From contig CM044496.1 in assembly GCA_024364805.1 (NCBI GenBank), positions 93,146,751-93,171,662 of the forward strand: DNA of 24,912 nt, written 5' to 3'. The stretch comes from Euprymna scolopes (Eukaryota; Mollusca; Cephalopoda; Sepiida; Sepiolidae). Below the pieces are notes generated by a model. The model had not been told where the DNA came from and ran no database searches. It saw only the letters and a list, made by a program, of their open reading frames with translations. The translations under genes were made by a program, and so were the position numbers. This document shows positions 13,480 through 22,765 of the stretch, piece after piece (position 1 is the stretch's first letter; each line of letters opens with the position of its first letter).

Positions 13480-16335
13480 AACACCAATTCGTGTTTCATC
13501 AAATGAAATAGGAAATAAAACGTTACTATTTCATCCAATGAAATATGAAAGACAAATAAGTATTTCCTCAAATAAAAATATGCAATGCAAATTACTCTTT
13601 CATACAATAAAATATGCAATGTAAATTACTCTTTCATACAATAAAAATATGCAATACTATTTCGTGTTTCATGGTAAATAATATGCAATACAAATTACTA
13701 TTCCATCCAATAAAATATGTAATGAAAAGTTACTATTTCATCCAATGAAATATCAAATACAAATTACTATTTCATCCAATATAAATATGCATTACAAATT
13801 TATATTTCATATAAAAAAATATGCAATTAAATGTACTATTTAATCTACTTACTTATGCAATACAAATTACAGTTTTATCCAACAAAAGATGCAATACGAG
13901 TTTCCATTAAACTCAATAAAATATGCAATAGAGAATTACTACTTCATCCAATATAAATTTGCAATACATATTACAATTTTATCCAATAAAATATACCATG
14001 CTAATTGCTATTTAATCGAATAAAATATGCAATACAAATTACATTTTCCTCCAATGAAATATGCAATACAAATTACTATCTCATCCAATAAAATATGAAA
14101 TACAAAGTCACTATTTAATACGTGGAAAGATGCCATAAAACATATTATTTCATTCAATAAAATATGCAATACAAAGATACTATTTCATCCAATGAAATAT
14201 GCAATACAGAGGTACAAGTTAATCCAATAAAAATATGAAATACAAATTACTATTTCATCCAATATAATTATGCAATGCGAATTACATTTTCATTCTGTAA
14301 AAATATGCAATACAAATTTGTATTTCCCCCAATAGAAATATGCAATACCAATTACTGTTTTATCAAACAAAGTATGCAATAAAGATTACTATTTATTCCA
14401 ATGAAATATGCCATACAGGGTTACAATTTAATCGAATAAAAATATGCAATAAACATTCTTAATTCATTCAATAAAATATGCAAAATATTGTTACAAAAAT
14501 ATGCAATACACATTACAATTGCATCCAAAAAATATGCAATGAACATTACTGTCTCGTCAAATGAAATTATGCAAGACAAATTACTTTTTGATCCAATAAA
14601 ATATACACTACAATTACTGATCCATCCAATGAAATATGCAATACAAATTACTATTTAATCCAATAAAACATGCACTACAAATGTATTATTTCATGCAAAA
14701 ATATTTAATACAAAGTTTATATTTTATCCTATAAAATATTTAATACAAATTACAATTAAATCCAATAAAATATGCAATACAAATGCACTATTTCATCCAA
14801 TAAAATATGTAATAAATGAAATTACGCAATACAAAGTTACTTTTTTATCCAATAAAATATGCAATATAGAGTAAGTATATCTATAAATTGCAAATATGCA
14901 AGAGAAATAACTATACTATCCAATAAAAATATGCAATACAAAGTTAATATTTTACCCGATAAAATATGCAATAGAAATTACTATTTCATCCAATAAAATA
15001 TTCCATAATAATTACTATTCAATCCAATAAAATATGCAATTAAAGTTACTATTACATCACATGAAATATTCAATACAAGGTTACTATTTTATCCAATTAA
15101 TATTTGCAACAAACATTCCTATTTAATCCTATATAAATATTCAATAACAGTTATCCAATAGACATATGCAATACTAAGTTACTATTTAATCCATTAAAAT
15201 TTTCAAACCAAATTACAATTTCATCCAATAAAAATATGAAATAAAAAGTAACTATTTAATCCAATAAAATATTCAAATAAATCGTTAATATTTCATCCAA
15301 TAAAATATGCAATAAAACGTTACTCTTGCATCCAATAAAGTAGGAAATGAAAAGTACTATTTCATCAAATAAAAATATGCAATGCAAAATAATATTTCGT
15401 CCAATAAACATATGCAATGCAAATTACTATTTCATCCAATAAAAATATGCAATACCAAGTCGTATTCATCAAAGAAAATAGGCAACAAAACGTTACTATT
15501 TCATCCAATGAAATATGAAATAAAAATAACTATTTCATCAAGTAAAATATGCATTACAAATTACTATTTCACCCAATAAAATAGGCAATGCAAATTACTA
15601 TTTAATCCAATAAAATATGCAATACAAATTACTTTTCATTCAATAAAAATATGCAATACAAATTCGTATTTCATTAAATAAAATATGCAATACAACTTAC
15701 TATTTCATAAATAAAAATTTGCAATACGAATTACTTTTTCATTCAATAAAATATGCAATACAAATTACTATTTCATCGAATATAGATAGGCAATGCAAAT
15801 TACATTAAATAAAAATATGCAATGCTCATTCGTGTTTCATTATATAAAATATGCAATACAAATTACTATTCCATCCAATAAAATATGCAAGAAAAAATAC
15901 TATTTTATCTAATGAAATATGAAATACTAATTACAATTTCAAGTTTCGAGTTACTATTAAATCCAATAAAATATGCAATACAAAATAACTATTTCATCTA
16001 ATAAAAATTGCAATACATTTTACAATTTTATCAAATAAATATATGCCATTCAAATTACTATTTAATCGAATAAAATATGCAATACTAATTACGTTTTCTT
16101 CCAATAAAATATGCAATACAAATTATTGATTAATCACAAGGAAATATGCAAAACTCTTGCTTCAATAAAAATATGGCATACAAATTACTATTTAAACCAA
16201 TAAAAATATGAAATATTAATTAGTTTTTCCTCCAATAAAATATGAAAGACAAATTACTATTTCATCCGTGGAAAAATGCCATACAACTTATTATTTCATT
16301 CAATAAAATATGCAATACAAATATACTAATTTTAT
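13480..16335 (+). repeat. Kilobase-scale duplication within satellite B, offset ~2.0-2.2 kb
   Basis: Markers in 13,480-14,190 recur in the same order in 15,455-16,335: AAAACGTTACTATTTCATCC (13,517 and 15,487), CGTGTTTCAT (13,663 and 15,831), and CGTGGAAA followed by ATGCCAT (14,121 and 16,267). The offset drifts from about 1,970 to 2,168 bp, so indels have built up since the copying event. It is probably a large higher-order unit. Confidence 0.7.
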
Positions 16336-16408
16336 CCAATCAAATATGCAATATAAATTACAATGTTATCCAATGAAAACAGTCAATACACAGGTACTAT
16401 TTTATCTA

Positions 16409-17085
16409 AATGTTGGTATTTGAGAGAATTGGTGTCTTCATAATGACAAACCTCGGAACATACGTTGGAGAGTCTGGTGCATTTTATAAATATTTTGACA
16501 GTATATATCCGCTGTTATCGTGTCGCCAGGATTCAAAAAGCTGTGATGGACCGACTGCAGCCCATCAAACAGTTATCATAACCTTTTGTTGTGCAATTTC
16601 AGCTTCTAGAAGTGGTGTGGAGCTTCTTCGGTATCCAATCAATGTCCTAGACGTCGTCAGTTGTCTTAGAGAATCCAATTCTCATCACACTTCACAATCC
16701 GCTTTAGAAATGGGTCGTTTTTGTTGCACACAAGACACCTTAAGGCACAGGTTTTTTTATTATCGTTTAATTCATGTGACACATTTATCCAACTTTTAAC
16801 TTGCCTATTTGCTATGAATAGCAAACGAATTTTGAATGATCAACCTCGAGTTCAACAGCAACTTTTCGTGTGGTTTTGCAAGGATCGGCTTCAATTTAGG
16901 CTTTGAAATATTTACTATCAACCGCAATAGCCAGCCGTGACTATCCTCATTTTTGAGGCTCTCGTCACATTGCGAAATTTCTTGAACCACGTTTGTGTTT
17001 TTAGTGGTTTTTAAGTCAAACGCATTATTGATATGAATAGTTTTCCTGGCTGCTTTTATGCCTTCGTTTTAGCTGGATTTGAATG
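16409..17085 (-). pseudogene. Mariner transposase pseudogene, N-terminal two thirds
   Basis: The family cuts and pastes the element at TA sites, using an N-terminal helix-turn-helix pair to bind the end repeats and a DD34D catalytic domain. Minus-strand translations match the SETMAR/Hsmar1 transposase in order: KAA/INNAF near 17,000-17,060; TWFKKFR at about 16,972-16,993; GDESL-type CDESLKNEDSHGW just after; ADPCKTTRKVAVELEVDH at about 16,836-16,889 (second helix-turn-helix); IGKLK; SHELN; NKNDPFLKRIVKCDENWIL at about 16,672-16,718 with the first catalytic Asp (CDE); EEAPHHF; HHSFLNPGDTITADIYC at about 16,490-16,549; LQRM. Sequence stops near the second catalytic Asp. The motifs lie in several frames with stops between them, so no functional protein is possible. 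Plus-strand open frames 16,410-16,799 and 16,721-16,906 are antisense shadows. Confidence 0.9.
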
Positions 17086-17195
17086 TTGTCCATGCTGGTA
17101 GAAAGGCTGCAAAAATGAATGAAGAGACTGAGAATGGTAACGAGTAACGTAAAAACCCGTTCAGAAATCATATATAAATTAATATATGCGAGAAT

Positions 17196-17220
17196 ACGGT
17201 ATTGTTTTTGTACCAAGCTA
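17196..17220 (-). repeat. Mariner 5' terminal inverted repeat and TA site
   Basis: Read on the minus strand, TA (17,219-17,220) is followed by GCTTGGTACAAAAACAATAC. This resembles mariner ends of the TTAGGTTGGTRCAAAAGTAA type. The matching 3' repeat is missing on the other side. Confidence 0.75.
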
Positions 17221-17400
17221 CATGAAAATATACATTCAAATGAAAATATGCCATCCATGTAAAATATGCAACCACCTGAAACTATGCCATCCAATCAAAA
17301 TACACTATCCAAAGAAACTATGCATATAATGAAAATATGCAATGCAATTAAACTATGCCATTTAATAAAACTGTTCTATCCAATAAAAATGTGTCCTCCA

Positions 17401-17434
17401 AGGATTCAAAAAGCTGTAATTGCAACACATTCAA
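17401..17434 (-). mobile_element. Short mariner scrap within satellite A
   Basis: AGGATTCAAAAAGCTGT is identical to 16,528-16,544 of the neighbouring mariner (the SFLNPG-coding part). After a small gap, TGCAACACATTCAA resembles the mariner's TGCAGCCCATCAA. The patch has no satellite structure. Confidence 0.5.
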
Positions 17435-18297
17435 TTATGCTATACAATAAAAATATGCTATCAAATGAAAATATGCAATTCGATGAAAATATGTCATCTA
17501 ATGAAAATTATACAATCCAATAAAAATATGCCATCCAATGAAAATCTATAATCCAATGCAAATATACCATCCAATTAAAATATGCCATCCCAAAAAATAT
17601 ATAATCCAATTAAAATATGCCATCCAATAAAATATGTCATCCCCCAAAAAATATGCCATCCAATAAAATATGCCATCCCCCAAAGATATGCCATCCAATA
17701 AAATAAATGCCATTCAAAAAATTACGACATCCAATAAAATATGCCACCCAATGAAAATATGCCACCCCAAAAATATGCCATCCAAAATAATATGCCATCC
17801 AATAAAAACATAAAATTAAGACAAATATGGCATTCAATAAAACTCTGCCATTAAATGAAAATATTCGGTCTAATAAAATGTGTCATCTATAAAAACTATT
17901 GAAACCATCTATTGAAACTATGTCTCCAATAAAACAATGCCATCTAATGAAACAATATCATTCAATAGAAATATGCTATAAAAACAAACTTTGAAATCCA
18001 GTTTTTATATGCCATTCAAAAGAAACTATGCCATCAAAGGGAATTATTCCATCAAAACAAACAATACGATGCAATATAATATGCTATCTAATGGAACTAA
18101 GCATTTCAATGAAGACATTTTGTCAAACAAAAACAGGCAATTAAAAAAATTATGCCATCCAATGAAAATATCTGAAGTAACCATGAAATCACATAAATAT
18201 ATGTAATCTAAAGAAACTTTTTCATACAATAGAAATATGACATCAAATAAATTTTTCCATTTAAATAAACTATGACATAAAATAAAAATATTCCCTA

Positions 18298-18352
18298 TTT
18301 GGCATATTTTTATTGGATAGATATGCCATCCAATAAATCATTGGATGATATA
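18298..18352 (-). repeat. Inverted satellite A monomers
   Basis: TTGGCATATTTTTATTGGAT is a satellite A unit in reverse orientation. It is followed by a forward unit (ATATGCCATCCAATAAA) and another reversed piece (TCATTGGATGATATAT), so the strand can fold into short hairpins. It stands out in an otherwise one-directional array. Confidence 0.8.
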
Positions 18353-19144
18353 TCAATCCAATGAAAATATGCCATTCTATGAACATATACCATCCGATGA
18401 AAATATGCCATCCAATGAAATATTTACATCCAAATAAATTGTTCCATCCAATGAAAAACTACTATCCAAACTAACTTTGCCGTCCATTGACTATACGCCA
18501 TTTAAAAACATAATACTATTAACAAATACTCTGCAGTTTAATTAAAATATGCCATTCAATCAAATATATATTCTAATGGAATTATGATATCCAAGGAAAT
18601 ATATCTATCCAAAGAAAGTATACTATCAAATTAAAACGTTCACCCTAATGAAATATGTCATCTAATAAAACTATGTCATCTATTGAAATTATGCCATGAA
18701 AATATGCCATCTTATGAAAATAATCTATCCAAAAAATATACCACAAACAAAAAATGTCTGTGAAAATATTCAAAATGTCATTGAAAATATTCTATCCATA
18801 AAACATAGTCATCTAACGAAAATATGCCATATAATGAAACTACGCCATCCAATGAAACAATAATCAAACTAATCCATCCAAGGAAAATCTGTCATCGCAT
18901 TAAGATATGACACCCTAAAGAACTATGCCATACAATGAAAACATGCTATCCAATGAAACTACACGATCTAATAAAACTATGCAATCCTATGAAACTATCT
19001 TATGAAACGATGCTATCCAATAAAAATATGCAATTTAATGAAAGAAACCATGCCATTCATTAAAACTATGCGGTCTAATGAAAATTTGCCATCCGAATAA
19101 ACTATTACATCTAATGAAAATAAGTTATTCAAAGAATGTATGCC

Positions 19145-19147
<3 letters not shown>

Positions 19148-19185
<38 letters not shown>
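19148..19185. repeat. (TA)n microsatellite
   Basis: About 19 uninterrupted TA dinucleotides inside satellite A. Confidence 0.97.
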
Positions 19186-19187
<2 letters not shown>

Positions 19188-19431
19188 CATTCAAATATAT
19201 CATGCGATTGAATGAAAACATGCCATCCGATTAAACTATGCCATATAATGAAAATATACTATTTAATGAAAATATGCTATCTAAAATAAACTATGCCATC
19301 TAAATAAAATATACTACTCAAAGAAATGGCCCCACTTAATTCAAATATTCTATTTGATTAAACTATACCGTCCTAAGTAACTATGCCATCCAATACGATC
19401 AATACTGCTAATGCTAGACAGAGAATCACCA

Positions 19432-19491
19432 AATAATAATAATACTATTGATAATAATAATAATGAGAAGAAGAAGGAGAAGAAGAAGAAA
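19432..19491. repeat. (AAT)n and (GAA)n microsatellites
   Basis: AAT triplets (19,432-19,443 and 19,451-19,464) are followed by a GAA/GGA purine run (19,465-19,491). They lie between the end of satellite A and the first recognisable Penelope-like coding sequence, so they may mark or hide the 5' truncation point of that element. Confidence 0.9.
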
Positions 19492-20095
19492 ATGGATACC
19501 TACAACAGTAAAAAACGACGAAAAGAAATATACGTTGGTTTAACCCCTCCCCAATAAGCGAGTTTATTAAAACTGATATACCTAAAGCATTTTATAAAAC
19601 TCTTGTCAATAATTTAAAAACCTACGCGGCACTAAGCAAAGTACTTAATCAAAGTACAATTATGATGTCATATTCTTACATATTAAACATTAAGAATACA
19701 ATAATATTTGAAAATTAATCCAAACTCAGGTAACGAAAGTTGAATAATAGGAATCAGGAAAATTATAAATGGAAATAAAATGTAATTGTAGGAAAATGCC
19801 GAATATTCCCTGAAAGTCGATTGTCTTACGAAGAGCAGTGTCTCTAAATGTAACGTTACAGTGTGAGGTACATGTGCAGCATGTATTGGATCAATAACAA
19901 GGTCGTTTAAATTTAGATACAGCAAACATATTGTAACAATAAAAAAGCATGTAGATTAAATGTAGACTTTTTATATAAAGAACTTAAAGAAAAATATAAA
20001 GCATTCTCCATGGAATGGAACATTTCAGTTAAAAGTAATAAATACAATAATAAAAGAGGAAGAGGTAAACTATGTATCATGAAGTCAGTAAGAGA
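19492..20095 (+). pseudogene. Penelope-like retroelement relic, C-terminal part with GIY-YIG domain
   Basis: Penelope-like elements encode a reverse transcriptase followed by a linker and a GIY-YIG endonuclease that nicks the target. Only the part after the reverse transcriptase is seen. An open stretch of 64 codons (19,524-19,715, without an ATG start) begins RNIRWFNPSP, matching the conserved RNIIWFNPPFS linker. It continues with KTDIPKAFYK and LNQSTIMMSYSYI, matching KTNIGKxF and FNRNTVKVSYSC of the family. CNCRK at 19,781 fits the linker Cys motif. IGSITRSFKFRYSKHI at 19,885-19,932 fits the GIY-YIG core (YIG..SFK.RY..H), followed by KNLKKNIKHSPWNGT-like sequence. Motifs lie in different frames and the relic is inactive. 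Minus-strand open frames 19,683-19,925 and 19,913-20,104 are its shadows. Confidence 0.8.
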
Positions 20096-21200
20096 TACTA
20101 ACACATAGGGGTTATATTATACACACACATGATGAGATTATATATAGGATAAACGTATTAAACCGAAAAAGAAAATATACATTCATCTGGTATATTAGAC
20201 TGGTAGATAAGATAAACATGCGAAAACTAACAATTACGCAGTAATTAATAATATGACACAATGAATAAATGTATGAATTGTATTCATCATGATGTAACAT
20301 GCAATTTAGGTGGTTAAGTTCAATGTAAATATACTAGTGAAAAATATACCAGGGAAAAATATGAGGAGAATATATGTATAAAGGATATAAAACTACGATG
20401 GAATAAATGTGATAGATGATGCAAATAGATATGGGAAAAATATAGAAACTCACTAAGATGAACATCATCTGTAAATTAAGGTAGAAGAATAAGGATGACC
20501 AGGAAGCATTTAGTAAATAAAAATGAAGTGTTAAGGAAATAGTGAAATGTTACAAAATCTGATTCCATTTATAATGTAGATTATAAGTCTAACTTTAAAA
20601 AAAACTGTAACGATTATCTCAAAACATTTTGTTATAAATCTAGGTATAACAATTCCTAAATTTGAACTGTATCTTTAAGTAATATCTTTAAAAAAATCAA
20701 TTGAAAATAATAAACTGAATTATAATAACAGCTGCCGCGGAGCTAACAACTAAACAAAAGTAGTAAAAAAGAAACAATAAAAGCAAGTGCAATAAATGAG
20801 AACGGACTGGCTTCCAACGACTTCTGAAACTGAGTGATTACTGAATTACAGGTCAAATTAATTGAATATAAAAATGCAGATGAATCGTGTCTGAAACTTT
20901 ATATAGATATTGTAAAGACAAAGAAAAATAAGAAATATGAATGCCAACTGCATTAACTGTAAATATCCTATTCCGTGACTGGTAAACTTTAAAAATATTG
21001 TTTTTTATCTAAAGCGCCGATAAAGCCCATGTTTGTGCAAATTATAATTATATATATTTCTGTATGCTCAAACTGAGAGCTGAAAGCCACAATGTTATCA
21101 CCAATCAAATAGTAAATACGTTTGTATCGTTGCCTATAAATGTGGTATTCACCCAGTATTATTTAAATGCCTAATAAAATAATATACTTGGAAAAACCTT
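20096..21200. other. AT-rich stretch without recognised content
   Basis: The first part may be the 3' untranslated end of the Penelope-like relic, but no defined element end is visible. No convincing coding sequence, tRNA or tandem repeat was found. A GC-richer island CTGCCGCGGAGC lies near 20,731. The minus-strand open frame at 20,112-20,300 is short, AT-driven and has no recognisable motif. Confidence 0.5.

Positions 21201-21202
<2 letters not shown>

Positions 21203-21262
<60 letters not shown>
21203..21262. repeat. (TA)n microsatellite
   Basis: Thirty uninterrupted TA units. It directly borders the tail of the minus-strand repeat element that follows, as do the runs at 21,944 and 24,091. 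Confidence 0.97.
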
Positions 21263-21265
<3 letters not shown>

Positions 21266-21440
21266 ACAAACAGTTAATCTTAAAATAAATACTTTAAAAA
21301 AGAGTTAAAAACATATTTAATCTGAAAAGAAAACACTTGATAAGTGGATAGTCCTTAATCCGCGGAGTTTCGAATAAATACTTTCCTCCTCATCAGAGGG
21401 TAGGAATTAGCAAAATTCGGAATCGGATTTTGCATACAAA
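21263..21440 (-). mobile_element. Retroelement tail, probably Penelope-like, copy 1
   Basis: On the minus strand this reads through CTCTGATGAGG and CGAAACTCCGCGG, then GACTATCCACTTATC, a 19-base word TAAATATGTTTTTAACTCT, and ends in TTTGTCC followed by (TA)n. The same order of words occurs at 23,955-24,090 on the plus strand, so this is a repeat family with a (TA)n end. CTGATGA plus GAAAC is typical of the hammerhead-bearing tails of Penelope-like elements; that assignment is inference. Confidence 0.6.
21355..21400 (-). ncRNA. Degenerate hammerhead-ribozyme-like core
   Basis: Minus strand: CTGATGA (plus 21,390-21,396), an 18-base segment able to form only a weak three-pair stem (GGA with TTC), GAAA (plus 21,368-21,371), then the self-complementary TCCGCGGA (21,359-21,366) in the place of the short stem III, followed by TTA. 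A contiguous stem I is not visible, so activity is doubtful. Penelope-like elements are known to carry hammerheads with very short stem III. Confidence 0.35.
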
Positions 21441-21940
21441 AGTATTTGATGAAACTACAGGTAAGTCGCAGATCTTACTTGATAACTGAAATGAAGCAGA
21501 GAGAATATGGTGAAGAAAAAGGTGATTACACGTGAATGGATATTCTGGTGAAAAGTAAATAATCCAATAGCGGTAACATCCAAAAATATAACTTCAAGAC
21601 AGTTAATTGAGTTTTCATTTGCACAAGTAAAATCCAAGGAAATCACGTAATTTCAAGATGGTCCAAAATAATCCAAAAGGCCGAAATCCATGGAATAATT
21701 CACAAATATGTACAAAGTAAAGAAAAGGGGAAAATTCCAATAATATTAAAAAAAAGAAAAGTAAGATATGCTTTTCACATGACTGCCTAGATAATTGTTA
21801 TTGTAAGCTCTATCTCTATTTGGTTTTATCGAGCTTTTACATCTGGTTTAGATTACTTTATAAATATTAATTCTTTAATATTTATAATATACTTTAGTTT
21901 TACCATCTTGAATCATTTTGGTAAATTTAATTGTTATTTT
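21441..21940. other. AT-rich stretch without recognised content
   Basis: No motif, repeat or credible coding region was found. The minus-strand open frame 21,455-21,646 is short and unrecognised, with no supporting signals. Confidence 0.5.

Positions 21941-21943
<3 letters not shown>

Positions 21944-21980
<37 letters not shown>
21944..21980. repeat. (TA)n microsatellite
   Basis: About 18 TA units, followed at once by another element-like tail. Confidence 0.97.
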
Positions 21981-21983
<3 letters not shown>

Positions 21984-22080
21984 TAAAAAGCTTACAGCTA
22001 TTTAAGAAACGCTACGGTAGCGGATTTAAAATAAATAAATAAATAAACAGATAACAAAGTTTCGAAACATTTAATATCAC
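21981..22080 (-). repeat. Second type of element tail next to (TA)n
   Basis: Read on the minus strand it contains TTCGAAAC, an (ATTT)n run (22,030-22,047), then the near-palindrome CGCTACCGTAGCG (22,010-22,022), and ends in (TA)n. The layout parallels the tail at 21,263-21,440 (CGAAAC, a self-complementary GC-rich word, a T-rich tail, then (TA)n), but the sequence differs. The family is not identified. Confidence 0.45.
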
Positions 22081-22765
22081 TAAACAACAACAAAACCAAC
22101 CCACACGTATATTTATATATGCATATGAGTATAGAAAAAAAGGTATACATAATGCATTTTTGTCGTCTTCCATTCTTAACGATTACGTCAAATCGGCATA
22201 TACGCTAAGAGTATATTGGAGAAAAAGTCCATTGCTTTCTTTATGTGTCTCGAGACTCTCACGGCTATCGGCAATGCATTCATCATCTTCCCTTACATCT
22301 TATTGATTTCACGTTTTAAACTCTTGTCTCGTAACGATTCTTGAGTGCCTTTCGCGAACGGGCGGCTGTTTTTCTTATTATGTTCCATTGTTATAACTCT
22401 CGTTTTACCTTCTTTTTCATCGATAGCTTTGATCATCCTGTCAGTTTGAAATGGCCATATCCAAGAAGATAGAGACAGAATTGTTTTTAATTTCCGGGTT
22501 TAGATGATATTATTCTTTATTAAAATAGTTTTATCGCATAGTGCTACGATATTGTTTTTGTTATTTTATATCATTCACATCGTTGTTAAGATGAGTACAT
22601 TTTCTATCAAAAAAATCTACTTGTAAATCAAATTTGTAGTTTAGTCTCTTTTTTCGTTTTCTTTCGATATTTTTCAATTTTTTCGTGATTTATCTTTACA
22701 TATTTTTGATGATGTGTGCCAATATAAGACATACTGTAAAAAATAGGACTTTATTTTTCCAATAG
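22081..22765. other. Non-repetitive AT-rich region, no confirmed gene
   Basis: The 22,150-22,480 part has a more balanced composition than its surroundings. Its only noteworthy reading is a 47-codon minus-strand open frame (ATG at 22,434-22,436, stop at 22,293-22,295) inside a longer frame open up to about 22,500. It encodes a strongly charged peptide (KKNSRPFAKGTQESLRDKS) with no recognised family. The stretch from about 22,490 to 22,765 is T-rich with nothing identifiable. Confidence 0.4.

Larger units (their letters stand above)
6440..16407 (+). repeat. Satellite type B (34-35 bp dimeric monomer)
   Basis: About 10 kb of head-to-tail units made of two diverged 17-mers: AATATGCAATACAAATT followed by ACTATTTCATCCAATAA. 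Unit length varies between 33 and 36 through changes in the A-run and AAATT/AAAGTT. The second half keeps the CATCCAAT core of satellite A and the first half keeps ATATGC, so B is most simply a dimerised derivative of A (inference). Copies are moderately to strongly diverged. No gene is supported; short open frames such as 7,033-7,326, 8,978-9,202 and 15,382-15,579 are repeat translations. Confidence 0.93.
16408..17220 (-). mobile_element. 3'-truncated mariner element (SETMAR/Hsmar1-like)
   Basis: A block of clearly higher GC separates the B and A satellites. On the minus strand it begins with TA and a mariner-type terminal repeat (17,196-17,218), followed by ~100 bp of untranslated leader and transposase-derived sequence from about 17,085 down to 16,409. 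The 3' third of the element, including the 3' terminal repeat, is absent, and satellite B starts abruptly near 16,407. A full mariner is about 1.3 kb, so roughly 0.8 kb survives. Stops and frame changes throughout show it is an old DNA transposon relic. Confidence 0.9.
17221..19400 (+). repeat. Satellite type A, right block
   Basis: ATGCCATCCAATGAAA-type 17-18 bp monomers resume directly after the mariner's TA and continue to about 19,400, in the same orientation as the left block. A homogenised part (about 17,525-17,800) alternates ATATGCCATCCAATAAAA with a variant ATGCCATCCCCCAAAAA. Internal oddities are an inverted patch at 18,298-18,352, a mariner-like scrap at 17,401-17,434 and a (TA)n run at 19,148. 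Open frames such as 17,266-17,523, 17,637-17,837 (minus) and 17,991-18,206 are repeat translations. Confidence 0.9.

Noticed and set aside
1-16407. A CRISPR array or other regularly spaced repeat-spacer system
   Set aside because: The units are contiguous 17-35 bp monomers without unique spacers, the copies are degenerate, and the context is eukaryotic.
16410-16799. 129-codon plus-strand open frame, the most protein-like frame of the window
   Set aside because: It lies antisense to the mariner transposase, whose motifs are clear on the minus strand. Its apparent complexity comes from that coding history.
17637-17837. Minus-strand frame with FGWHIF/WHILLDGIFF-like repeats
   Set aside because: It is the reverse reading of homogenised satellite A units; Trp comes from the complement of the CCA word.
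19683-20104. Minus-strand frames with hydrophobic stretches that might suggest membrane proteins
   Set aside because: They are antisense to the Penelope-like relic, and the hydrophobicity is what the complement of A-rich codons yields.
20096-21200. tRNA-derived SINE or tRNA gene in the AT-rich regions
   Set aside because: I found no A-box/B-box pair and no cloverleaf-compatible stretch.
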